Notes: generated by a model from the sequence alone, not told the origin. Shown: positions 41,532-51,086, numbered from the stretch's first letter. The stretch is 64,000 bases of DNA from Mesorhizobium loti (GCA_014189435.1 CP050293.1:2857001-2921000), one strand, 5' to 3'. Numbers and translations are program-made.

Positions 41532-42014
41532 CTATTTGGCGTCCGGCACTCGATAGGGGCCGCCCGGCACGCCCCAGCCCCAGGCCGGCATCGGTTCCGT
41601 CTCGGGATCGCAGGTCTCGCCGAGATTGGAATTCATCTTGGCCAGCCGCGATCCCCATTCGACATAGCCCATGAAGGCCGAACGGAATTCCGGATCGTCG
41701 GGCAGGCCGACCGCGTCGGCGGCATCGGCCAGGAGGTCGATCCAGCGGCGGCGCTGCTCCTCGCTCAGATGCTTGCCCAGATGGTGCATGACCATCTCGC
41801 GGTGGCCGCCAAATTGCTCGCTGTAGGTTTTTGGTCCGCCGAAAACCTCGCCGATGAAGGCCGCGACATGGGCGGGATGATCCGGCGACATGGTCTTGAA
41901 CACCGGCCCGACGATCGGATCCTGCGCCACCTTGTCATAGAAAGTCTGGGTCAGCCGGTTCAAGGCCTCGCTGCCGCCGGCCCACTCGTAGAGTGTCGGG
42001 ATATCCTGGCTCAT
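41532..42014 (-). CDS. Group II truncated haemoglobin
   Basis: This 160-residue 2-on-2 globin begins MSQDIPTLYEWAGGSEALNR. It shows the B-helix TFYDKVAQDP with the Phe-Tyr pair, VFKTMSPDHPAHVAAFIGEV, and EVFGGPKTYSEQFGGHREMV leading to the proximal histidine region MVMHHLGKHLSEEQ. Such proteins bind oxygen and detoxify nitric oxide or peroxide. A C-terminal extension of about 25 residues (CDPETEPMPAWGWGVPGG) is also seen in rhizobial members. It lies between tRNA-Trp and the ClpP-fold gene on the same strand. Confidence 0.88.
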   Translation of the reverse strand: MSQDIPTLYEWAGGSEALNRLTQTFYDKVAQDPIVGPVFKTMSPDHPAHVAAFIGEVFGGPKTYSEQFGGHREMVMHHLGKHLSEEQRRRWIDLLADAADAVGLPDDPEFRSAFMGYVEWGSRLAKMNSNLGETCDPETEPMPAWGWGVPGGPYRVPDAK

Positions 42015-42117
42015 TCTCGATCCTCCGCCAGCCCCGGCGCCGCAAGCAACGACGATAGCGGAAAGATCGAGAGTGTCTCAACCTGCCTCGATGGCCAGTT
42101 TCCGACGCCGCCGCGCT

Positions 42118-43764
42118 CTACAATTTGGCGGGCGCGTCAGCCTCGGCATTGGCGGACGGCCGGATCCGGCAATTCTGCGGTTTCGGGACCGCCTCGCAGA
42201 TGGTGGCGCCGGTCAGCGCGTCGACCGATTGCAGGCCCGTCGTCAGCCCGACCTTCAGCATCATGTCGGGTTCCAGCTGGCGCTCGACCGAACGCCGCTC
42301 GATGGCTGCGAACAGAGCGGGATCGATCGCCATCTCCTCGAGATAAGCCTTGACCATCTGCTTTTGCCCCATCGGATACAGGCTAAGCCGCGCCCGGGGA
42401 CCGACAAGCCGCCGGACGCCACCGGCAAGCATGAGCGCGCAGGCCGAATCGCACTCCACGCCCGCATCGGTGCTCAGCCCGGCATAGGCGCCCTCTTTGG
42501 CCAGGCAACTCCACTCTCCCGGGTCACAGCCGACGAAATCGGTGCGGCCAACGGCGACGTCGAGCTTCTTTTCATGGATAAGCCGTCCCGCCGCCAGAGC
42601 GCTGAACAGGTCGCCTCCCGTTGAGCTGATCACGACAGGCAGTTGCCGGTTGCCGAGCGTGGCGAGCAATTGGCGCAGCTTCTGCGGGGTCCGAGGTGTG
42701 ATCGCGCCTTCCGCCGATATCCATTCCGGGCAGTCGGGATTGCAGAGCGGGTTGCTGCCGCGAACCACGACAAAGCGCATGTCTTCATCGCGCTGCACGC
42801 CCTCGGGCTCCACCGGTAGCGGGGTGGGCCTGACTGCGGCCGTCGGGCCATCGGCTGGCTTGTTCCCCGGTATTTCGCGGCAATTCGCGGCCAACCGGTC
42901 CGGCCTGCACAGGCTTGCGGCGGTCAACAGGTCTACGGCGTCCGCACCGGTGACCAACTTCATCGCCAGCATGTCGTCGAGGGCGATCTGGTGGATTTCG
43001 CTGGCCGGGGTGCTCTTCATCGTTTCGAGCACGCTCTGTTCGATACCCATCTCGTCGAGATAGGCCGCCAGTCTTTTCTCCACCGACTTGCTCATCTCGT
43101 AGGTCTTGTAGCTGCCGGCGTTCTTACGGCTGACGATCTTTGTGTTGAGGACCTTCTTCTTGCCGCCCACGATGCGGTAGGTGGTCCGGTATTGCAGTTT
43201 CGTGCGGATGTAGGTTGTGGTGATCTGATGGACGCCGAGATAGGCCCATTCGCCGACCAGACGCCGGACACCGCCGGCAAACATCAAGGGGCAGGCGGAA
43301 TTGCACATCGCACTATAGGCAAGGGCATTGCCGAAGTAGCGGGCGCCATTCTTGTCACGGTCCGGGCAACCGTTCGCGTCGGGCTGGCAACCGGAGAACA
43401 CCGTCTTGCCGATGGCAATATCGAGCTTGTTCTTGCGGATCAGCCGGCCAAGCGCCAGCGCCGCCTCGACATTGCCGCCGGGAGAATTGACGACAACAGG
43501 CAGCTTTCGCCCGCCAAGCGTCTTCAGCATGCGTTTGAACAGGGCCGGCGTTCCGGCTTCTATCGAGCCTTCCGCCGAGATCCACTCCGGGCAGATCGGC
43601 TCGCACCCCGGTGCATTGCTGCGGACAATGCCAAACCGCATCGTCGGGCCGAGATCCGGGGCCGTATCCGCCGCAAAGGCACGCCCTGTGACAAGCAACG
43701 CCAGCAGACAGATCAGCCGCAGCGACCACAATGCCCGACGATGGAAAAGGCGCCCTGGAACCAT
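42118..43764 (-). CDS. Exported tandem ClpP/crotonase-fold protein, second copy degenerate
   Basis: This 548-residue protein has a signal peptide (residues 8-31) and two homologous halves, about 40-200 and 325-480. Each has a cysteine pair before PEWISAEG, then LG(G/N)R(K/Q)LPVV, a glycine pair (SPGGN, STGGD), GRLI, and SACxLMxAGGVRRLVG. This is the ClpP-like fold. In the first half Ser156 (CNSACPLMF) and His179 (LGVHQI) sit where ClpP has its catalytic Ser and His. In the second half Ser440 is kept but the His position is Tyr463 (LSLYPMG). The first half also has an insertion of tyrosine- and lysine-rich sequence (about 181-225). A signal peptide and cysteine pairs suggest a periplasmic protein with disulphides. 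Substrate is unknown. Confidence 0.75.
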   Translation of the reverse strand: MVPGRLFHRRALWSLRLICLLALLVTGRAFAADTAPDLGPTMRFGIVRSNAPGCEPICPEWISAEGSIEAGTPALFKRMLKTLGGRKLPVVVNSPGGNVEAALALGRLIRKNKLDIAIGKTVFSGCQPDANGCPDRDKNGARYFGNALAYSAMCNSACPLMFAGGVRRLVGEWAYLGVHQITTTYIRTKLQYRTTYRIVGGKKKVLNTKIVSRKNAGSYKTYEMSKSVEKRLAAYLDEMGIEQSVLETMKSTPASEIHQIALDDMLAMKLVTGADAVDLLTAASLCRPDRLAANCREIPGNKPADGPTAAVRPTPLPVEPEGVQRDEDMRFVVVRGSNPLCNPDCPEWISAEGAITPRTPQKLRQLLATLGNRQLPVVISSTGGDLFSALAAGRLIHEKKLDVAVGRTDFVGCDPGEWSCLAKEGAYAGLSTDAGVECDSACALMLAGGVRRLVGPRARLSLYPMGQKQMVKAYLEEMAIDPALFAAIERRSVERQLEPDMMLKVGLTTGLQSVDALTGATICEAVPKPQNCRIRPSANAEADAPAKL

Positions 43765-43861
43765 TTGGAAAAAGCCCCTTGATGCAACCTATACTAGACG
43801 AGGTCCAAAGGCTTGCAACAGGGTCCGGCGACAACGCGGGGCACCGATCCTCGGCGCAAAG

Positions 43862-43890
43862 AAAAGGGCGGCCCCAAGGACCGCCCTTTC
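43862..43890 (-). terminator. Terminator after tuf2
   Basis: GAAAGGGCGG and CCGCCCTTT pair around a GC-rich loop on the minus strand, followed by TTCTTT, about 35 bases after the tuf2 stop. Confidence 0.75.
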
Positions 43891-43924
43891 CGTTTCGAAC
43901 CGATCCGGCACAGGCCGGCGTCGA

Positions 43925-45100
<1,176 letters not shown>

Positions 45101-45150
45101 AGTATCTTTCCTTGGACGGCCTGGACCTTCAGTTCAGTCGAATGCGGGGC

Positions 45151-45179
45151 GATTAGCGACAAAGGCCAAAAAACACAAG
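45151..45179 (-). promoter_or_regulatory. Candidate tuf2 promoter
   Basis: On the minus strand CTTGTG (45174-45179), a 17-base spacer and CTAATC (45151-45156) lie about 50 bases before the tuf2 ATG. Spacing and -35 agree with alphaproteobacterial housekeeping promoters. Confidence 0.5.
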
Positions 45180-45393
45180 CGTCTTTTGGCCGGGTGCCGT
45201 CTCACTCAGTCCGAACCATCGATCCGATTGCGGGGATGTGGCGCTGATATAGGAACGCTGGAGACGAATTGAAATGGGTGACAGACCGATGCATCGAAGC
45301 CGTGATAGCGCTGGCTTGCCCGCCCGCCCTGTCTGATTCAAGGCCGGGCCATGGCCCATTGCGGCCGCAACCGGGGTCTGCTCTCCTGATCGA

Positions 45394-46281
45394 ATGCATT
45401 TCATCCCTGCCTCCATCCGCGGCCCGCTGTTCATGATCGTTTCGACGGGGTCGTATCTCGTCAACGACACGATGATGAAACTCGCGACGGCAGGCCTGCC
45501 ATCCTATGAAGTGCTGTTTCTGCGCGGCGTGGCGGCAGCGCTCTGGGGCTTCCCGCTGTTGTTCGCGTTGGGCTACGGCAAGCAGATCCCGCTGATCTTC
45601 GACGGCCAAGTGCTACGCAGGAACCTGCTCGAGATGGCGGCGATCCTTTGTTATGTCGTCGCACTCGCCAACATGCAGATCGCCGATTCCACCGCGCTCG
45701 GACAGATCACGCCGCTGTTGATGCTGGTCGGCTCCTCGATCCTGTTTGGCGAGCGGATCGGCGGCCAGCGCATGGCGCTGATCGGGCTCGGCTTCATCGG
45801 CGCCCTGATGGTGGCGCAGCCGACCATGCAAGGCATTTCGGTCTACGCGCTGCTGGCGCTCGGCAACGCAGCACTTGCGGCGGCGCGCGATCTTGCCGGC
45901 AGGCGGGTCGCGGCCGAGGTGCCGGGGATGATCGTGGCGATTTCCGCCGTCGTGGTGGTGCTGATCGGCGCCGGTGCCGCGCATCTGGTTTCCGAGCGCT
46001 GGGTCATGCCCGGGACGCACCACCTGCTTTTGATTGCCGGTGCTGGATTTTTCCTGATCTTCGGCCACTTCTTCATCTTCATGGCCTATCGCGTCGGACC
46101 GACCAGCGCCGTGGCACCGTTCTACTATAGCTTCACCGTCTGGGCGGTCATTTCAGGCCTTTTGGTGTTCGGGCAATTCCCCAACACGCTGGCGGTCTGC
46201 GGCATCCTGCTGGTTGTCAGCAGCGGGCTGACCATCGTCTCGCTGGATCAGCGTCAGCGCCGGCTGGCCGTCGTCGCCTAA
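45394..46281 (+). CDS. EamA/DMT-family transporter
   Basis: This 295-residue membrane protein has ten predicted helices arranged as two EamA repeats. The first runs from about residue 8 (GPLFMIVSTGSYLVNDTMMK) to 140 and the second from 150 to 280. The repeat signature is visible in ALGQITPLLMLVGSSILFGE and TSAVAPFYYSFTVWAVISGL. DMT proteins export metabolites or take up nucleotide sugars and similar solutes; no substrate can be inferred. It stands alone, divergent from tuf2. Confidence 0.85.
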   Translation: MHFIPASIRGPLFMIVSTGSYLVNDTMMKLATAGLPSYEVLFLRGVAAALWGFPLLFALGYGKQIPLIFDGQVLRRNLLEMAAILCYVVALANMQIADSTALGQITPLLMLVGSSILFGERIGGQRMALIGLGFIGALMVAQPTMQGISVYALLALGNAALAAARDLAGRRVAAEVPGMIVAISAVVVVLIGAGAAHLVSERWVMPGTHHLLLIAGAGFFLIFGHFFIFMAYRVGPTSAVAPFYYSFTVWAVISGLLVFGQFPNTLAVCGILLVVSSGLTIVSLDQRQRRLAVVA

Positions 46282-46283
46282 TG

Positions 46284-46330
46284 CATGTCGCCCAAAAGTG
46301 GCCCCGGTTTCGGAAGAACGACATGCATAA
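46284..46330. repeat. CATGTCG...CGACATG palindromic intergenic repeat
   Basis: CATGTCGCCCAAAAGTGGC and GGAAGAACGACATGCATAAA form a unit with complementary ends CATGTCG/CGACATG just after the transporter stop. I recall similar units scattered in Mesorhizobium intergenic DNA; only one is seen here. Confidence 0.5.
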
Positions 46331-46459
46331 AACAAAGACCTAGAGCCTCGGCATCCAGGCAGGCGCTCACGAGCCGTTGCCGAGCCGAAAAAGATCGTCT
46401 ATTCGGCGAAGACCTGTCCAATCGACGACGACATGATCAATCAGCCAAGGGAGTTCCCC

Positions 46460-46597
46460 ATGACCGATTTTGACCAGGACAAGAACTCCGATGCCGAGCA
46501 CAAGGCCGCCATCCGCAAGTCGCTTGTCGGCTGGGCGGTGTTCATCGCGGGAACGCTGATCTTTTTCGCCGCCGCCGACGCCGTGTTGATGCCATAG
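46460..46597 (+). CDS. 45-residue single-pass membrane protein
   Basis: An ATG at 46460 preceded by AAGGGAG gives 45 residues. They are a charged N-terminus (MTDFDQDKNSDAEHKAAIRK) and one transmembrane helix (LVGWAVFIAGTLIFFAAADA). It is convergent with the GlsB-like gene. The clear ribosome binding site and amphipathic layout support a real gene. Function unknown. Confidence 0.6.
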   Translation: MTDFDQDKNSDAEHKAAIRKSLVGWAVFIAGTLIFFAAADAVLMP

Positions 46598-46675
46598 GCG
46601 AGCCGCTGCACATACCGGCCCGAAGCCGGTCTTGCCTCAGCAGAAATTCGAAATCTCAGACGACCTGACAGGCGC

Positions 46676-46933
46676 CTAAAGCGTCCGCCTTGCGCTGAAC
46701 TGATGGTAGGCCCACAGGACGACCACCGCGCCAACCACCGCGACAATCAGGCTGTAGATGTTGAGGCCGGTGACGCCTGACGCGCCGAAGGCGCTGAAGA
46801 TCAGGCCGCCGACAATGGCGCCGACGATGCCGAGCACGATATCCATGATCATGCCCTGGCCGGTCTTGTTGACGATCTTGCTGCCGATGAAGCCGGCGAC
46901 CACGCCGAGAATGATCCAGCTGATGATACCCAT
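46676..46933 (-). CDS. GlsB/YeaQ/YmgE-family membrane protein
   Basis: This 85-residue protein with three hydrophobic segments begins MGIISWIILGVVAGFIGSKI and has MDIVLGIVGAIVGGLIFSAF. This is the glycine-zipper transglycosylase-associated family, usually stress-induced. I start at 46933; the frame extends 13 codons upstream, but the family begins at MGIISW. Confidence 0.88.
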   Translation of the reverse strand: MGIISWIILGVVAGFIGSKIVNKTGQGMIMDIVLGIVGAIVGGLIFSAFGASGVTGLNIYSLIVAVVGAVVVLWAYHQFSARRTL

Positions 46934-47064
46934 TTTTTTCCTCTCCATCCCACGCCAGCCGAACATTTTCATATGATTGTCAAAACCTCAAGCCAACTTG
47001 AAATTCCGCCCGAATGCTCCATTGTTGAGGACGGGTCGGGCTTGGTCGTTATGGAGGATCCACT

Positions 47065-47529
47065 ATGGGACTTTTTGACAATGCCGTTCCCGGCGGCAAC
47101 ATCACCAAACCACTGATGATCGCGCTCGGCGCATTGCTGGTCGGAAAAATGCTGAGCGGCAGAAATGCCGAACAGCCCGAGCAGTCTCCCTCTCCTGCTC
47201 CGACCGGCCCCGCTCCGACGGAAACCACGTCCGCCGATGGCGGCCTGGTCGGCGGATTGGGCGGCCTGCTCGACAAGCTCAGAAATGCCGGCCACGGCAA
47301 TGCCGCGGACTCCTGGGTCGGCACCGGGCAGAACCAGTCGATCAACCCCAATGATCTCGGCACCGCAATCGGCCCGCAGATCATTCGCGAGATCGCGCAA
47401 CGGACCGGAATGGACGAGCAGGAACTGCTCAAGCAACTGTCCACGGCCCTGCCCGGCATCGTCGACAAGCTGACGCCGAACGGCCAGGTGCCGCAGCAGC
47501 ACCAGGTCGCATCCGCGTTCAACAGCTAG
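47065..47529 (+). CDS. YidB-family (DUF937) protein
   Basis: This 154-residue protein begins MGLFDNAVPGGNITKPLMIA with a Pro/Ser/Thr-rich segment at 45-65. The C-terminal YidB domain has DSWVGTGQNQSINPNDLGTA and QELLKQLSTALPGIVDKLTP. Members occur widely with unknown function. The ribosome binding site GGAGG precedes the ATG at good spacing. Confidence 0.85.
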   Translation: MGLFDNAVPGGNITKPLMIALGALLVGKMLSGRNAEQPEQSPSPAPTGPAPTETTSADGGLVGGLGGLLDKLRNAGHGNAADSWVGTGQNQSINPNDLGTAIGPQIIREIAQRTGMDEQELLKQLSTALPGIVDKLTPNGQVPQQHQVASAFNS

Positions 47530-47642
47530 CGCGGCGCGGACACCACACAGTTGAAACACTGCGCGCATTGCCGCGCGGTGTTTTTGAATATTGGACGTTA
47601 GGCCATGACGGTCAAGGGTGTCGCCTTTGCCGAACGTGCCGA

Positions 47643-48071
47643 TCACTCGTCTTCTTTTGGTGGTTCCAATTTGGCTACCGCAACTTCGAGCCTCTTCGTG
47701 CAGTTAATAAGATCAGCGAGCAGTTTGGGGTCGACATCTGTGCTGCCTTGGTATTCAGAGAGGTTTCGAGCGTTGTGCGCCGAGAGAAATATCTGAAGGT
47801 CAGCGTTGCTTGTTCCGACCGTATGAACGAGCGCCTGAAATATCGAGTATCGATTTTCCGGCCGATACCCTTCGCGGCGCAAACTTGCCAAAGCTAGACG
47901 ATGCGCGGCCCCATAAGCCAGCGTGAATTGACTGTCGGGATCAAGGTCCTTCTGGGCATCGGCCAAATTCTTGCGGGCGACATCCAGCATGCCGTCATAC
48001 TCGCTCCGCGAGGGCGGCTCTTTCTTCATCAGATTGTATTTTACGAGGTTGTCGAGTTCTTGCTTGCCCAC
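47643..48071 (-). CDS. HEPN-type partner protein of the Phd-MNT gene
   Basis: This 142-residue helical protein begins MGKQELDNLVKYNLMKKEPP. It shows the HEPN layout: a helix with LAYGAAHRLALASLRREGYR, a loop NRYSIFQALVHTVG, and a final helix DVDPKLLADLINCTKRLEVA. The usual catalytic R-x4-6-H motif is not clear; the expected place reads ARNLSEYQG, with Tyr where His would be. HEPN proteins beside minimal nucleotidyltransferases normally act as RNase toxins or as AMPylation targets. The start overlaps the upstream gene by 31 bases, implying coupled translation. Confidence 0.7.
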   Translation of the reverse strand: MGKQELDNLVKYNLMKKEPPSRSEYDGMLDVARKNLADAQKDLDPDSQFTLAYGAAHRLALASLRREGYRPENRYSIFQALVHTVGTSNADLQIFLSAHNARNLSEYQGSTDVDPKLLADLINCTKRLEVAVAKLEPPKEDE

Positions 48072-48619
48072 GCCTGCAACTCTTTCTCCGAGCCTATGAG
48101 GAAAATCTTCGGAAGAGTACTTATCCTACGAACGAATGAGCCTTTTTGTGAAGCCTTTCGTTGCCACTCCTGCGGCGACAGAAAAGTCGGGCTGACTTTG
48201 CGTCCCAATTTCAATTCGGCATTTTGGGCAGCTGAGTAAAGTTCAGAGAAGTTTAGGTTGTCACCGACCACCATCAAATCGATATCGCTGCGCTCAGTGT
48301 CCGTACCTTTGGCGATTGAGCCGTACACAAAGGCGGATTTGATGGAATGAAAGTAGGGCGATAGCGATTCCTTCAGAGGCTCGGTTAGAACCTGGGACTT
48401 GGCCGAAAATTGTAGCCTGTTTCCCAAAGCGGGAGGATTAGCGTTATCAGGCCTCGCACTAGCATCGTCACGATGCCTCTTTAAGCGCTGATATTCGTCG
48501 ACTGACAACAGCACCAGCCTTTCGCGGCCATTTTTCGTGATGGTCACGGGTTCGGCCAGAGCCTTATCTTGATAGCGTCCCAGATTGCGCTGAAATTCTA
48601 CGGAGCTAATCACCGACAT
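48041..48619 (-). CDS. Fusion of a Phd/YefM-like antitoxin domain with a MNT nucleotidyltransferase
   Basis: The 192-residue product has two parts. Residues 1-50 (VISSVEFQRNLGRYQDKALA, then EPVTITKNGRERLVLLSVDE) match the Phd/YefM antitoxin DNA-binding fold. Residues about 90-190 contain the nucleotidyltransferase signature GSIAKGTDTERSDIDLMVVG, with GS and the two catalytic Asp. In MNT-HEPN modules the MNT protein AMPylates and silences the HEPN toxin, and Phd domains bind and repress the promoter. Fusion of both antitoxin types is unusual. I choose the ATG at 48619 (AGGA eight bases upstream); the two earlier ATGs lie at or beyond the likely transcript start. Confidence 0.78.
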   Translation of the reverse strand: MSVISSVEFQRNLGRYQDKALAEPVTITKNGRERLVLLSVDEYQRLKRHRDDASARPDNANPPALGNRLQFSAKSQVLTEPLKESLSPYFHSIKSAFVYGSIAKGTDTERSDIDLMVVGDNLNFSELYSAAQNAELKLGRKVSPTFLSPQEWQRKASQKGSFVRRISTLPKIFLIGSEKELQAWASKNSTTS

Positions 48620-48649
48620 GGCGTTATCCTGATAATCCGTCATATCCAT

Positions 48650-48678
48650 ATAATACGTATTTTTTTGCGAAATATCAA
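48650..48678 (-). promoter_or_regulatory. Promoter with palindromic operator for the Phd-MNT/HEPN pair
   Basis: On the minus strand TTGATA (48673-48678), a 17-base spacer and TATTAT (48650-48655) form a strong promoter. The palindrome ATACGTAT (48653-48660) overlaps the -10, where Phd-type antitoxins commonly bind. The region is far more AT-rich than the genome. Confidence 0.7.
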
Positions 48679-48763
48679 TGAATCTGAATTAAGTGACTGA
48701 ATTAGCTAATTTCTACGGTTCACCTAGTGGTGGGGTAGTGCCTATCCGGAAAATTACGGGAAT

Positions 48764-48837
48764 TGGAGCGGGTAGCGGGAATCGAACCCGCATATTCAGC
48801 TTGGAAGGCTGCTGCTCTACCACTGAGCTATACCCGC
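48764..48837 (-). tRNA. tRNA-Gly (TCC)
   Basis: The minus strand reads as a 74-base cloverleaf with acceptor GCGGGTA/TACCCGC, D arm AGCTCAGTGGTAGAGC, anticodon loop CTTCCAA and T arm GGTTCGATTCC, with encoded CCA. Confidence 0.96.
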
Positions 48838-48926
48838 GCCTTACCTGAAGTACCGGATTCACCCGAAAAGCGCCATGCACTTTTCGGTCCGATTCTTTTC
48901 GCGTTTCAGGGCTTCCGGGCCGGCAG

Positions 48927-49011
48927 TGGTGGAGAGGGTTGGATTCGAACCAACGTAAGCTAAGCTAACGGATTTACAGTCCGTCCCCTTTAACCACTCG
49001 GGCACCTCTCC
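48927..49011 (-). tRNA. tRNA-Tyr (GTA)
   Basis: The 85-base class II tRNA has acceptor GGAGAGG/CCTCTCC, anticodon loop CTGTAAA with GTA, a long variable arm (TAGCTTAGCTTACG) and CCA. It is 89 bases from tRNA-Gly on the same strand, so they may be one transcript with tRNA-Tyr first. Confidence 0.96.
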
Positions 49012-49209
49012 AGTCTGCCGCCGGAGCCATGCAACGAGGCATTCGCGCCAATCCGGACCCGAGTTGTGTCTTCTCCGAAACCAGCGCAGCGCCTTATGGC
49101 GGCAAGCCCATTGGGTGTCAACCGCGCAGCCAGGGTTTTTCGATGTTGTTCGCCGGCTGCGGCGACGGGCCATATCCTTGGCCGGAGGACACGGCTATAG
49201 AAGCCAGCC

Positions 49210-50058
49210 ATGAGCGATAAAACCAACACTCCCAAAGACACCCATTACGCCAAGCTGCGCCGCGCCTATCGCGACGAGAAAAGCGGCGGCGCGCCGGCGT
49301 TCAGGCCCCGACAGCCGGTTCCGCCGGGCGAAAATGCCGCGGACGGCCTGGTGCGGCTCTATGGCCTGCACACGGTGCGCGCCGCACTCGACAATCCGCG
49401 CCGCAAGATCAGAAGGATGCTGGTGACGCGCAATGCGGCCGAGCGCCTGGAAATCTCCGATCTCGCCGCCCTGCCCTTCAAGACGGAGCTGGTGGAACCC
49501 AGGGACATCGACAAGATCACCGGATCGGACGCCGTGCATCAGGGCGTGCTGATCGAGGCCGAGCCACTGAAGCCGAAGCGGCTTGACGCTCTTGGCGATG
49601 CAAAGCTGGTTCTGGTGCTCGACCAGGTCACCGACCCGCACAATGTCGGCGCCATCCTGCGCTCGGCGGTCGCCTTTGGCGCCGGCGCGCTGATCACCAC
49701 GGCCCGCCACAGCCCGCAGGAATCGGGCGTGCTGGCGAAATCCGCCTCCGGCGCGCTGGAGCACATCGACCAGATCGAGGTGAAGAACCTCGCCGACGCG
49801 CTCGGCCAGCTGCACGAGGCGGGCTTCCGCACCATCGGGCTTGATTCGGACGCGCCAGCCGAACTCGAAAAGAGCTTTGCCGGAGAAAAGATCGCCCTGG
49901 TGCTCGGCGCCGAGGGCAAGGGCCTGCGCCAGAAGACACGCGAGACGGTGACCACGCTGGCGCGGCTCGACATGCCCGGCGCCATCCATTCGCTCAACGT
50001 ATCGAATGCCGCGGCGATCAGCCTCTACGTGGCGCGGACATTTTTGAAGCGCGGCTAA
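49210..50058 (+). CDS. rlmB: TrmH-family 23S rRNA 2'-O-methyltransferase (RlmB-like)
   Basis: This 282-residue SPOUT enzyme has a substrate-binding N-terminal domain (LVRLYGLHTVRAALDNPRRK) and a SpoU domain. Motif 1 is LDQVTDPHNVGAILRSAVAF, motif 2 LVLGAEGKGLRQKT and motif 3 SLNVSNAAAISLYVA, which form the knot that binds AdoMet. RlmB methylates G2251 of 23S rRNA; other TrmH members are possible, but length and domains fit RlmB. It is divergent from the tRNA-Tyr/Gly unit and followed by a terminator. Confidence 0.88.
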   Translation: MSDKTNTPKDTHYAKLRRAYRDEKSGGAPAFRPRQPVPPGENAADGLVRLYGLHTVRAALDNPRRKIRRMLVTRNAAERLEISDLAALPFKTELVEPRDIDKITGSDAVHQGVLIEAEPLKPKRLDALGDAKLVLVLDQVTDPHNVGAILRSAVAFGAGALITTARHSPQESGVLAKSASGALEHIDQIEVKNLADALGQLHEAGFRTIGLDSDAPAELEKSFAGEKIALVLGAEGKGLRQKTRETVTTLARLDMPGAIHSLNVSNAAAISLYVARTFLKRG

Positions 50059-50080
50059 GCCAAAAACATCTCGAAACGAG

Positions 50081-50120
50081 AAACGGGTTCCAGCGACTGA
50101 CGCCGGAACCCGTTCTTCGA
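50081..50120 (+). terminator. Terminator after rlmB
   Basis: AACGGGTTCC (50082-50091) pairs with GGAACCCGTT (50105-50114), followed by CTTCG. The T tract is short, so moderate. Confidence 0.5.
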
Positions 50121-50168
50121 TGGGCCAAGAGTTGGCGGCTTGGGAACGTTGCGCCGCCCTCTCCTGAC

Positions 50169-51086
50169 CTATGCCGCTTTGCCCCGGGTGCCGGCGGCCT
50201 CGCCGCCGACCTCGAAATTGGCCATCCGCTCCAGCGCCCTGACCAAAGCCGAATGATCTTCCTTGGCGCCGCCATTGGCCGCGCAGGAGTTGAACAGCTG
50301 CTGCGTGGTCGAGGTATTGGGCAGTGACACGCCGAGCGCTTTCGCGCCCTCCAGCGCTAGGTTCAAATCCTTCTGGTGCAGTTCGATGCGGAAGCCCGGC
50401 GCAAAGGTGCGCTTGACCATGCGCTCGCCATGCACTTCCAGAATGCGCGAGGCCGCCAGCCCGCCCATCAGCGCCTGCCTGACCTTGGCCGGATCGGCGC
50501 CGGCTTTCGATGCAAAAACAAGCGCTTCGGCGACGGCTTCAATGGTCAGCGCGACGACGATCTGGTTGGCCACCTTGGTGGTCTGGCCGACGCCGTTCGG
50601 CCCGACCAGGGTGATGTTCTTGCCCATCTTCTCGAAGATGGGTTTGGCGCGGTCGAACGGCTTTTCCTCACCGCCGACCATGATGGTCAACGACGCCGCC
50701 TTGGCGCCAACCTCGCCGCCCGAGACCGGGGCATCGAGATAGTCGCAGCCGAGATCGTTGATCTTCCTGGCAAAAATCTTGGTCTCGATCGGCGAGATCG
50801 AGCTCATATCGATGACCAGCTTGCCCTTCGACAATCCCGATGCGACGCCATTCTCGCCGAACAGCACATCGGCCACCTGCGGGGTGTCGGGCACCATGGT
50901 GATGATGATGTCCGCAGCCTTGGCCACTGCGGCATGGCCGGAGACTGACTTCAGCCCTTTGGCGACGAGGTCCGCCGAGGGTTTCGATCGATGGTTGCTG
51001 GCGATGACCTTGTAGCCGGCATCGAGCAGATGCCCCGCCATCGGGGCGCCCATGATGCCGAGGCCGATGAAACCGATGGTTTCCAT
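50169..51086 (-). CDS. glxR: 2-hydroxy-3-oxopropionate (tartronate semialdehyde) reductase
   Basis: This enzyme reduces tartronate semialdehyde to D-glycerate in glyoxylate catabolism. The 305-residue product has the Rossmann motif GLGIMGAPMAGHLLDAGY, the substrate motif DAPVSGGEVGAKAASLTIMV, and the catalytic Lys in GVGQTTKVANQIVVA. It is the last gene of the gcl-hyi-glxR set, 63 bases after hyi. The assignment rests on both family and neighbours. Confidence 0.92.
   Translation of the reverse strand: METIGFIGLGIMGAPMAGHLLDAGYKVIASNHRSKPSADLVAKGLKSVSGHAAVAKAADIIITMVPDTPQVADVLFGENGVASGLSKGKLVIDMSSISPIETKIFARKINDLGCDYLDAPVSGGEVGAKAASLTIMVGGEEKPFDRAKPIFEKMGKNITLVGPNGVGQTTKVANQIVVALTIEAVAEALVFASKAGADPAKVRQALMGGLAASRILEVHGERMVKRTFAPGFRIELHQKDLNLALEGAKALGVSLPNTSTTQQLFNSCAANGGAKEDHSALVRALERMANFEVGGEAAGTRGKAA

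Noticed and set aside
48041..48649. Start of the Phd-MNT gene at 48649
   Set aside because: That ATG abuts the -10 element; a later ATG at 48619 has a ribosome binding site.
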